Source: Spirochaetaceae bacterium (GTDB taxonomy: Bacteria > Myxococcota_A > UBA9160 > UBA4427). From it: DNA of 64,000 bases. Shown here in pieces: positions 1 to 7,036 of the stretch; the stretch's first letter is position 1, and each line of letters opens with the position of its first letter. Both the position numbers and the translations under genes were made by a program. The notes beneath the pieces were generated by a model, which was given only the letters and a program-made list of their open reading frames with translations, ran no database searches and had not been told where the DNA came from. The stretch lies in contig JACKFD010000007.1 of the NCBI GenBank assembly GCA_020632655.1, positions 124,001 through 188,000 of the forward strand. Direction: 5' to 3'.

Positions 1-501
1 AACGTGAACCCGATCGGCATGGAGAAGGGCTCGAAGGGGATCGACCCGAACCGCTTCTGGCAGGCCCTCTCCGACAAGGAGGATCGGATCGCCGCGGCAG
101 AGCAGCGCTGGGAGGCGATCGGTACCGAGGATGCGGAGCTCCTGATCGTCGCCTTCGGCACCCTCGCCCGCTTCGCCCGCGCCGCGATCCGCGACCTGCG
201 GGCGGAGGGGCTGCGCGTCGGCCTCTTCCGACCGATCAGCCTCTGGCCCTTCCCGAGCGAGGCGCTCGTGCGCGCGGCGGCGGGATGTCGGCGCGTCGCC
301 TGCCTCGAGCAGAACGCGGGGCAGATGATCGACGACGTGCGGCTCGCGCTGCTCGGCTCCGTGCCCGTCGTCCCGATCGGTGGGATCTCGACGGATCCGG
401 CGGGCTTCGGCATCGGCGCGCTGCTCGACGCCGAGCGCATCGCCGGCCGCGCCCGCGACGCCTATCACGGCCGCGAAGTACCGAGAGGAGTGGTGGCATG
501 A
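1..501 (+). CDS. 2-oxoacid:ferredoxin oxidoreductase alpha subunit, C-terminal part (KorA/VorB type)
   Basis: The reading frame is open at the window edge, so only the last 167 codons are present. The visible part matches the C-terminal transketolase-like domain of KorA/VorB alpha subunits, with the segments VAFGTLAR, FRPISLWPFP, CLEQNAGQM and a final GG..TDP stretch. The family makes acyl-CoA, CO2 and reduced ferredoxin from a 2-oxoacid and CoA, using thiamine diphosphate held with the beta subunit, in the cytoplasm. Its TGA overlaps the ATG of the beta gene (ATGA), so the two are translationally coupled. The substrate (2-oxoglutarate or branched-chain 2-oxoacid) cannot be decided from this fragment. 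A GTG near the edge is not a real start. Confidence 0.88.
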   Translation, partial: NVNPIGMEKGSKGIDPNRFWQALSDKEDRIAAAEQRWEAIGTEDAELLIVAFGTLARFARAAIRDLRAEGLRVGLFRPISLWPFPSEALVRAAAGCRRVACLEQNAGQMIDDVRLALLGSVPVVPIGGISTDPAGFGIGALLDAERIAGRARDAYHGREVPRGVVA

Positions 502-1337
502 GCGGAGACCGCGATGCGGAGGGAGTGGGCGCGGGCGATCCGCTGCGCGTGGTGCCGACGGATGCGCCGCCTTCGGGCGCCTGTCGACGCAAGGGCTCGT
601 TCACGCCCTCGCTCACTTTGATGGGGGAGCACGACCTCTGCCCGGGCTGCGGCGAACCACTCGCGCTGCGGCAGATCCTCGATTCGATCGAGGCCCTCGG
701 GCAGGCCCAACGTGCGATCGGCGTCGTCGGGATCGGCTGCTACACGGCGCTGACGAGCCTGATGGACGTCGACCTGATCCAGGCGCTGCACGGGCGCGCA
801 CCCTCGGTCGCGACCGGGGCGAAGCGCATGCGACCCGAGTGCCTGCTCTTCACGCTGCAGGGCGACGGCGACATGGTGAACGAAGGATTGCAGGAGGTGA
901 TCCATACGGCGGCCCGCGGCGAGAACGTCACCTGCATCCTGCTCAACAACGGCGTCTTCGGCGAGACCGGCGGACACATGACCGCGACGACCGTCCTCGG
1001 CCAGCGCACGAAGAATTCGATCGAGGGCCGCGACGCGCGCCTTCACGGCCACCCGATCCTGATCGGCGACCTGCTCGCACGCCTCGACGGGACGGCCTAC
1101 GTCGCCCGCGCCTCGGTCCATGACGCCGCCGGCGTGGCCCGCACGCGCCGCTTCCTCGATCGCGCCTTCACGTCACAGCTGAAGGGCCAGGGCTTCTCCT
1201 TCGTGGAGATCCTGACCATGTGCCCGACGGGCTGGTTCATCCCGACGGCGGAGGGCCCGGGCTATCTCGACCGGGAGCTCGGCGCCGTACACGAGGTAGG
1301 AGAGCTCAAGAAGGATGGGGTGCTGGTCGGGGGCTAG
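498..1337 (+). CDS. 2-oxoacid:ferredoxin oxidoreductase beta subunit (TPP-binding)
   Basis: A 279-residue beta subunit that binds thiamine diphosphate and normally an iron-sulfur cluster. Family marks are CPGCGE (48-53), GIGCYT (79-83), the TPP motif GDGDMVNEG (122-130) and NNGVFGETGGHMT (150-162). The ATG at 498 overlaps the alpha stop. A longer in-frame version from 285 would run inside the alpha gene and is not believed. No gamma subunit or ferredoxin-like subunit follows; the next gene is on the other strand, so those subunits must lie upstream of the window or be missing. Known for the family: ferredoxin-dependent oxidative decarboxylation of 2-oxoacids. Substrate unresolved. Confidence 0.9.
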   Translation: MSGDRDAEGVGAGDPLRVVPTDAPPSGACRRKGSFTPSLTLMGEHDLCPGCGEPLALRQILDSIEALGQAQRAIGVVGIGCYTALTSLMDVDLIQALHGRAPSVATGAKRMRPECLLFTLQGDGDMVNEGLQEVIHTAARGENVTCILLNNGVFGETGGHMTATTVLGQRTKNSIEGRDARLHGHPILIGDLLARLDGTAYVARASVHDAAGVARTRRFLDRAFTSQLKGQGFSFVEILTMCPTGWFIPTAEGPGYLDRELGAVHEVGELKKDGVLVGG

Positions 1338-1382
1338 GCGATCGAACCGAATGCCGGCTGGCGCGGTCGACGGCTCATCGCG

Positions 1383-2978
1383 TCACGATCCGCCGCGATC
1401 GGAATCCGAGGAGCCCGACGCCTCGGTCCCGGGAAGCCGGCCGTCTTCGGCGAGTCGATCGCCCCGCGCCTCGACCTCGGATCGCCGCGCGCGAATCGAC
1501 GCGAGCGGATCCTCGATCGACGAGCCGGCCGCATCGTCTCCAGAATCCGCGATCGCCGCCTCGAGCGTCGCGCGTGCCTCCCGCTCTCGGCCATTGGCGA
1601 CGTAGGCCTCGACGAGCAGGTTCCGGATGGGAAGAGACGAGGGCAATCGTTCGAGGGCCCGCTCGAGCGGTCGGACTGCGTTCGCAGGATCCCCACCCGG
1701 CGCGAGATGGATCGCGCCGAGCATCGCCTGCGTCTCGATCCGCGCGGGATCCAGCTCCAGGCTCCGCGCGTACGCAGTGCGCGCACGCTCGAGGATTGCA
1801 GACAGGCCTGCGACCCGACCCTCCTGCATCGCGAGGAGGAAGAGGTGATTCCCGAGGTCGAGATGATTGAGGGGGTCGCCGGGGTCGATCTCGATCGCGC
1901 GTTCGAAGTGCGGCGCCGCCTCGGCCCAGCGATCCTGACGCCTCAGTGCCGTCCCGAGCCCGGCCTCCGCCCGCGCCCGAGCCGGGTCCAGCCCGAGTGC
2001 CGCGCGGAACTCGACCTCGGCGCGCTGTGCATCCCCTCCGTTCAGAGCGAGCTCGCCGAGACGAATGCTCGTCTCGACCAGCGGAAGACCAGCCACGACC
2101 GGCTCCTCGAGGCCCGTGTCGAGCTCGGCGAGCGGCACGGCGACCGCACGAAACCCGCCGGCGACGAGCCGCTTCCGGAGATTCCGCCCCGCGCTATCCG
2201 CCGATTCGCCAAAGGCCTCGTGAAAGGCCGCCTCCGGCGAGGCGCCGACTGCGAGCAGCGCCAGGTGCCGGCTCAGCTCCTGGACGACGGATCCGCTGCG
2301 CTCGCGATCGAGGGATAGGTAATGGACGAGCGCCCAGCCCTGGGCGTAGAGCATCGCACGATGCCTGCCGACGAAGTCACCGTAGCTGCGTCCCGAGACG
2401 AGTCGCGTCGTACTCATCCACCTTCCGAGTCGAAGCGAATCCACGCGGCGCTTGGGAACGGCCCCGATCGCCATGGCGCCCTTGTGCACCCGCGCCGTGC
2501 TCAGCAGGTCGGCGAAGCCTTCCTCGTACCAGAGCGGATAGCGGACGGACGACACGCTCCGAAGCACGCAGTGGACGTACTCGTGGAAGGCCGCCTCCCT
2601 CGCCCAGCGCCCGCGCGACGTGGCGAAGAGCACTATGTCGTTCGTCCTCGTGCCGGCGCGAAACACCCCATCCGTTCGATTCGGGGCGAAACGGTCGTAG
2701 TCGCTGCGACGGTCGAAGGCGAAGACGCGCGTCGGGAGCGCCAGCTCGCCCTGTACGCCGCCCAACGACACGAGGATCAGGGCGTGGAAGCGCTCGAGCT
2801 CGACGGCCAGCTCGCGCGTCTCCTCCTCGGTCGTACTCGAGAAGATCTCGAAGTGACGCGTTCGGGTGACGCGCCAATCGTCGGCGCGCGTCGGGCTCGG
2901 ATCGGCGAATGCGGGCGAGGTGACGGCGCAGACGGACGCGACCACCGCCGTGAGCAGGACGAGGCTTCTTGCGAGCAT
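1383..2978 (-). CDS. Secreted gluzincin-like metallopeptidase with TPR repeats
   Basis: A 531-residue protein with an N-terminal signal peptide (hydrophobic residues about 5-24, probable cleavage after AFA at 26). Residues 35-270 resemble the peptidase-MA/DUF1570 type gluzincin domain: the zinc motif HEYVH at 132-136 is followed by WYEEGFAD (150-157), which supplies the third ligand. From about 300 to 505 come tetratricopeptide-like helical repeats (for example RAEVEFRAALGLDPARARAE and HFERAIEIDPGDPLN). It probably acts in the periplasm or at the cell surface; substrate unknown. The start is supported by GAGGAGG just upstream. It is convergent with the oxidoreductase operon. A structural role for a degenerate peptidase is possible, though the zinc site looks intact. 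Confidence 0.75.
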   Translation of the reverse strand: MLARSLVLLTAVVASVCAVTSPAFADPSPTRADDWRVTRTRHFEIFSSTTEEETRELAVELERFHALILVSLGGVQGELALPTRVFAFDRRSDYDRFAPNRTDGVFRAGTRTNDIVLFATSRGRWAREAAFHEYVHCVLRSVSSVRYPLWYEEGFADLLSTARVHKGAMAIGAVPKRRVDSLRLGRWMSTTRLVSGRSYGDFVGRHRAMLYAQGWALVHYLSLDRERSGSVVQELSRHLALLAVGASPEAAFHEAFGESADSAGRNLRKRLVAGGFRAVAVPLAELDTGLEEPVVAGLPLVETSIRLGELALNGGDAQRAEVEFRAALGLDPARARAEAGLGTALRRQDRWAEAAPHFERAIEIDPGDPLNHLDLGNHLFLLAMQEGRVAGLSAILERARTAYARSLELDPARIETQAMLGAIHLAPGGDPANAVRPLERALERLPSSLPIRNLLVEAYVANGREREARATLEAAIADSGDDAAGSSIEDPLASIRARRSEVEARGDRLAEDGRLPGTEASGSSDSDRGGS

Positions 2979-3033
2979 CCCAGGCGACCTCCTCGGCCGG
3001 CCAGCCTAACCCAGGATCGTCGCCCTCGACCAC

Positions 3034-3669
3034 CTAACGCGTCAGCCGCTCGATCTCCTCGAGGGCGCCCGCGTAGTCGTCCTCCATCAGGACCGCACGC
3101 AGGCCGAGGGCCTCCGCCGCGGCGATGTTCCCCGGGAAATCGTCCACGAAGAGCGCCCGCTCGGGCGCGATCCCGCCGAGACGCTCGAGGGCGATCTCGA
3201 AGATCCGCGGGTCCGGCTTGCGGACGCCGACCTCGCTCGAGTCCACGATCTCGTCGCAGATCTCGGCGACGGGTACCGACGCGACCCAACGCTCCCGGAA
3301 CTCCTTGGCGTTGTTCGTCACGATCGCCGAGCGGTAGCCGCTCGACTTGATCCGGGTCGCGACGGCGATCACGTCCTGGCGCATACCCCCGCCCTGGCCC
3401 ATGCGCGCGAAGAGCTCGATCGGGTCCGCTTCGAAGCCGCGGGCCCTCGCCCCTTGCATGATCGCCTCGCGGGCCGACACGAAGTCGATCTCGCCGCGCT
3501 CGAGGCGATGCCAGGGATGGTCCGTATCGCCATCGTAGGGACCGAAGATCGCCTCGAAATAATGCCCTTCCTCGAGCCCCTTCTCGCGACCGAGGGCCGC
3601 GAGGGCCGAGAAGGGCGACGGCGAGAAGACGCCGCCGAAGTCCCAGAGCACCGCTTCGAGCTTCGCCAT
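3034..3669 (-). CDS. HAD-superfamily hydrolase (subfamily IA)
   Basis: A 211-residue HAD-like phosphatase. Motif I is WDFGGV (res 9-14), the nucleophile-Asp variant common in this subfamily; motif II is the IVTNN segment; motif III the Lys in GVRKPDPRIFE; motif IV VDDFPGNIAAAE. The start is placed at the ATG giving MAKLEAVLWDFGG, because the longer frame upstream is an Arg/Ser-rich tail overlapping the nitroreductase gene. The two genes lie 7 bp apart on the same strand, nitroreductase first, so they are probably co-transcribed. The cytoplasmic substrate (likely a small phosphate ester or haloacid) cannot be deduced. Confidence 0.82.
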   Translation of the reverse strand: MAKLEAVLWDFGGVFSPSPFSALAALGREKGLEEGHYFEAIFGPYDGDTDHPWHRLERGEIDFVSAREAIMQGARARGFEADPIELFARMGQGGGMRQDVIAVATRIKSSGYRSAIVTNNAKEFRERWVASVPVAEICDEIVDSSEVGVRKPDPRIFEIALERLGGIAPERALFVDDFPGNIAAAEALGLRAVLMEDDYAGALEEIERLTR

Positions 3670-3676
3670 CCCCGGC

Positions 3677-4336
3677 TCAGTCCATCGACCAGAGCGGCTC
3701 CGGGATCTCGAAGCCGAGCGCGCCGTCCCAGGAGTTCCGGAAGGAAACCTCATGCGCCGGACGTCGCGGCGCGACGCCCCATCGGCCGGTCGGGTAGCCG
3801 AAGGTGACGCAGGCGCTGAAGATCCAGTTGCCCTCTTCGGGCACGCCGAGGACCTTCTTCATCGCATCGCCCTTGAAGTGGAAGGCGCTCGTGAGCGAGC
3901 TGCCGACACCCTCGATCCGGGCCGCGAGCATCGCATTCCAGACGGCGGGAAAGATCGAGCCGCCGCTCGTGTCGAACTGGCAGAAGGCGAAGAGCATGAG
4001 GGGGTAGTCCTCGAAGTGCTCTGCGAGGTGACTCGCCGAGCGGTACATCTTCATGAACTCGACGCTCTCGGGATCCTCGGGCGACGCCTTCGCCGCATCG
4101 AGGCGCGTGTTGTAGATGGAGCCCCAGACCATGTCCATGCACTCGCGATAGATCGGTCCGAGCTTCGCCTTGACCGCCGGATCGTCGACGAGCAGGAAGC
4201 GCCAGGTCTGCGTGTTGCCGCCCGACGGCGCGCGGATCGCCGCGTCGAGGATCTTCTTCTGCACCTCGACGGGGATCGGGTCCTTCTTCACGCGTCGCAT
4301 CGCACGCGTCGTGTAGATCGCTTCCCAGGCATCCAT
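3677..4336 (-). CDS. Nitroreductase family FMN oxidoreductase
   Basis: A 219-residue nitroreductase-fold protein: the N-terminal AIYTTRAMRRVKKDPIP stretch and PSGGNTQTWRF provide the usual FMN phosphate and ring contacts, and the C-terminal TFGYPTGRWG segment matches the family. Members reduce nitro groups, quinones or flavins with NAD(P)H; the natural substrate here is unknown. The ATG at 4336 is preferred over an upstream extension with no family similarity, and GAGAGGAG lies just before it. It is the first gene of a likely two-gene unit with the HAD hydrolase and is divergent from the lipoprotein gene at 4512. Confidence 0.85.
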   Translation of the reverse strand: MDAWEAIYTTRAMRRVKKDPIPVEVQKKILDAAIRAPSGGNTQTWRFLLVDDPAVKAKLGPIYRECMDMVWGSIYNTRLDAAKASPEDPESVEFMKMYRSASHLAEHFEDYPLMLFAFCQFDTSGGSIFPAVWNAMLAARIEGVGSSLTSAFHFKGDAMKKVLGVPEEGNWIFSACVTFGYPTGRWGVAPRRPAHEVSFRNSWDGALGFEIPEPLWSMD

Positions 4337-4511
4337 CGCGGCTCTCCTCTCTCGCTCTCTCGTCCGTCGCAAGGGATCGACGGTCGCTGCGCGTCTCGAT
4401 TGACTCCGATTCGCGAGCGGGCCACGATACCAGGCCCGCCGACCGGAGGGCCAGAGCCCACCGTCCCGCCGACGGCGCGTGCGGATCGGGGCGGGGAAGC
4501 AGGAGGCTTCC

Positions 4512-6071
4512 ATGCAGCACTCGAGTCAGCCCGCCCAGCCGCCGCATCGACCTCGTGCAGAGCACGCCCTCCTCGCCCCGCTCGTCGGCCTCGTGCTCGC
4601 GGCTCTCTTCGTCGGCTGCTCGTTCGGGCGCGCGCCGATCGAAGAGGCACGCTCCGCGAGCCCGGAGAGCGGAATCGAGGTCCACCCCGTGATCGCCTCG
4701 GAGCCGCCCGCGCTCACGGAAGGCTGGACCGGATTCCTGCAAGGCCTCGAGCGCGCGCGGCGCAACCTCGAGGACCCCTCCGCCTATCCGCCCGAGCCGA
4801 CCGACCGCAACCTCGCCGAGGGCTATCGCTATCTCCTCGGCCACCTCGCCCGGATCATCGAGGCGGAGACCGAGGGCCATCCCGACTTCCCGTATTTCCG
4901 TCGCTCGGTCTCGATGATGGCGAAGTGGACGATCGAGAACCCCGACACGATGTACCTGTCGGCGACGATCGACGCGGCGGGCACCTATCGCATCCGGGGC
5001 CAGGCCCTCGACACGACCGGGTGGCGCACGAGCGAGCCCGGCGTCGGCTACCCGCGCGCCCCGCGCGTCGTGATCTTCCAGACCACGACCGCCGTCGTCG
5101 GGCAGACGGGACGGCTCGAGGAGATGGCCGAGTGCCGCAACCAGACCCTCGATGCCCTCGACCAGTTCCTGCTCGAGATCGACGACGACGGCCGCTTCGA
5201 GATCCTCGTCGCCGCCGAGCGGCCCGAGGGATATGCCGGGAATTTCCTCGCGACGCGCGCCGAGCTGCCGTGTCGCAACGCAGGCGGTGGCATCACGATC
5301 CAGGCGCGCGAAGCGACCCAGCTGAACGTGCGCGAGATCTTCTCCGACTGGGACGCGGAGATGCCTCTCGACCTCGAGATCGTGCGCCTCGACAAGCGCG
5401 GCGAGTCGCGGCCCCCGCGCACGCCCGAGGAGATGGGTCGACATCTCGACGAGATCGGCCGCCGCCTCGCCAACCAGATCGTGTTCTGGAACCTGCTCCA
5501 CGAGTTCGGCCTCGAGGTCCGCGGCGACCGCGACGACGATGGACGCACGGCCTTCCCGATGAATGCGCTCAACCCGCCCGCGCCCCCCTTCATCGCGGGC
5601 GGTACGGCGGGCGCCGGCCAGCTCTACGCCGCCGGCAGCTTCGAGCTCGCCGAGGACGAGGCCCTCGTCGTCCGCGTGGCGGCGCCCGCCGAGCCGCATT
5701 ACATCGGCTTCCAGCTCGGCAATCTCTGGGGAGAGGGGCCCGATCAGGCCAACTACGTGAGCAGCCTGACGGGGACACAGAATCCCGTCGCGAGCGACGG
5801 CGCGCGCTGGTACGTCGTGTCGGCGCGGGATCCGGGCACGGCGGGCTGGGTCGACACGACGGGCCTGCCGAAGGGCACGATCGGCATGCGCTTCATCTAC
5901 CGCGATCCGCCGGCGGCCGGCGACATGCCCACGATCGAAACGTTCCGCGTTCGGACGGACGAGGTGCGGACCGTGCTTCCCACCGACACGCCGAGCGTCA
6001 CGCCCGACGCGCGTCGCCAGCAGGTCCATGCGCGCCAGCTCCACATCCAGAGACGCTGGCGGCAGTACTGA
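4512..6071 (+). CDS. DUF1214-like lipoprotein
   Basis: A 519-residue protein with a lipoprotein-like signal: a basic start, a hydrophobic stretch (20-34) and Cys36 in a lipobox-like LFVGC. It probably acts in the periplasm, anchored to a membrane. The body has the arrangement seen in DUF1214-containing proteins: an N-terminal part with NPDTMYLSATID and TYRIRG, and a C-terminal beta-rich part around GFQLGNLWGE and WVDTTGLPKGTIGMRFIY. The family has no settled biochemical role. The ATG at 4512 has AGGAGG 6 bp upstream and is chosen over one 33 bp earlier. A second protein of the same type lies at 48099-49364, with different length and low similarity outside these motifs. Confidence 0.7.
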   Translation: MQHSSQPAQPPHRPRAEHALLAPLVGLVLAALFVGCSFGRAPIEEARSASPESGIEVHPVIASEPPALTEGWTGFLQGLERARRNLEDPSAYPPEPTDRNLAEGYRYLLGHLARIIEAETEGHPDFPYFRRSVSMMAKWTIENPDTMYLSATIDAAGTYRIRGQALDTTGWRTSEPGVGYPRAPRVVIFQTTTAVVGQTGRLEEMAECRNQTLDALDQFLLEIDDDGRFEILVAAERPEGYAGNFLATRAELPCRNAGGGITIQAREATQLNVREIFSDWDAEMPLDLEIVRLDKRGESRPPRTPEEMGRHLDEIGRRLANQIVFWNLLHEFGLEVRGDRDDDGRTAFPMNALNPPAPPFIAGGTAGAGQLYAAGSFELAEDEALVVRVAAPAEPHYIGFQLGNLWGEGPDQANYVSSLTGTQNPVASDGARWYVVSARDPGTAGWVDTTGLPKGTIGMRFIYRDPPAAGDMPTIETFRVRTDEVRTVLPTDTPSVTPDARRQQVHARQLHIQRRWRQY

Positions 6072-6122
6072 TCGACCGCGATCGAGGCCGGGCGGGAGCG
6101 AGCGCTCCTGGCGCGCCGCTTC

Positions 6123-6566
6123 TCAGCAACACCCGGAGGACGTCGCAGCGTCCTCGATCGAAGCAGAGGGCCCGGGCGATGCCGCCGACGCGTCGCCGAA
6201 GGTCTGCGAGTCCTCGAGCACCCGGTACCACTCCCAACGCAGCCCCTGGGGCTCGATCGCCCAGACCTTGTCCTGCTTCGCATAACAGCAGGTGGTCTCG
6301 TCCTCGACGAGGTCCGCCATGCCGGCCGCCTTGAGCCGCTCGGTCGCCGCGGTCACTCCTTCTGCCTCGAAGACCTCTACCCCGAGATGATTCAGACGCT
6401 CTGGCGCCCCGGGCGCCTCGAAGAGCACCAGCTTGAGCGGCGGGTCCGCGATCGCAAAATTCGCATAGCCCGGCTTCCGCTTTGCAGGCTGGGCATCGAA
6501 GAGCTTCGAGTAGAAATCGACCGCCCGCTCCAGATCGTCGACGTTCAGCGCCAGCTGCAATCTCAT
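6123..6566 (-). CDS. arsI: ArsI/CadI-type glyoxalase-fold dioxygenase (VOC family)
   Basis: A 147-residue vicinal-oxygen-chelate protein. The N-terminal LQLALNVDDLERAVDFYSKL, metal ligand candidates His60 (LNHLGVEV) and a Glu near 112 (WEWY), and the vicinal pair Cys93-Cys94 in TTCCYAKQDKVW are typical of ArsI C-As lyases and the related CadI proteins. ArsI splits methylarsenite with Fe(II) and O2; CadI-like members respond to cadmium. An extra Cys pair ends the protein. The start ATG overlaps the arsR stop (TGATG) with AAGGAGG 7 bp upstream, so expression is coupled to arsR. The pairing suggests organoarsenical or heavy-metal stress; which one is inferred, not shown. No arsB or arsC is nearby. 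Confidence 0.82.
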   Translation of the reverse strand: MRLQLALNVDDLERAVDFYSKLFDAQPAKRKPGYANFAIADPPLKLVLFEAPGAPERLNHLGVEVFEAEGVTAATERLKAAGMADLVEDETTCCYAKQDKVWAIEPQGLRWEWYRVLEDSQTFGDASAASPGPSASIEDAATSSGCC

Positions 6567-6958
6567 CACGCATCCTCCTTTCGAGCTCGCGACTTCGTCT
6601 TCCGTGCGCGAGCGGTCCCATTGCCTCGTCTCACACTCGTCGTCGCGCTGGATCGCGCGTTTGACGGGCTGGACTCGTCCGCGCAGCAGCTCTCGCCGAG
6701 GAAGGCCACGAGCTCGGCAATCACCGCAAAATCCGGCGCGTACCGGATCGAGCGGCCTTCACGCGTGGACCGGACGAGCCCTGCGCTGCGGAGCTCCTTG
6801 AGATGGAAGGAGAGGGTCGGCGACGGGATCCCGAGCGCCTCGGCCAGCGCGCCGGCCGCGGTGCCTCGCGATCCGGCGCGGACGAGTCGACGAAAGACGT
6901 CGAGCCGCGTCTCCTGCGCCAGGGCCGAGAGGGCCGCAACGACCCTTTTTTTCTCCAT
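6566..6958 (-). CDS. arsR: ArsR/SmtB-family metalloregulator
   Basis: A 130-residue winged-helix repressor: ALAQETRLDVFRRLV, the recognition helix region IPSPTLSFHLKELRSAGLV and the wing REGRSIRYAPDF. Cys91-Cys92 in LGESCC sit where several ArsR proteins bind As(III) with C-terminal cysteines. A basic Arg/Lys-rich tail follows. The start is the ATG giving MEKKRVV; an upstream TTG would add a non-family leader. No clear Shine-Dalgarno lies before this ATG, and the predicted operator overlaps the first base pairs of the gene. It is expected to be released from DNA by As(III) or an organoarsenical, switching on itself and arsI. Confidence 0.9.
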   Translation of the reverse strand: MEKKRVVAALSALAQETRLDVFRRLVRAGSRGTAAGALAEALGIPSPTLSFHLKELRSAGLVRSTREGRSIRYAPDFAVIAELVAFLGESCCADESSPSNARSSATTSVRRGNGTARARKTKSRARKEDA

Positions 6959-6980
6959 ATTTCTACAAATATCGAAATAT
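6957..6980 (-). promoter_or_regulatory. Probable ArsR operator
   Basis: A perfect inverted repeat, ATATTTC and GAAATAT, with 10 bp between the arms, lies in an AT-rich island in otherwise very GC-rich DNA. Its left edge includes the first bases of the arsR start codon. ArsR-family operators are typically AT-rich dyads of this size, so autoregulation is the natural reading. Binding is inferred. Confidence 0.6.
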
Positions 6981-7036
6981 AAAAGTGGGCACAATGCCGG
7001 TGCGGGGACGCTCCGGGGCGAAAGGGACCGGGCCGC

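Noticed and set aside
3752..6334. An 860-residue plus-strand frame across the nitroreductase and DUF1214 genes
   Set aside because: It crosses two real genes in other frames and has no coherent domain.
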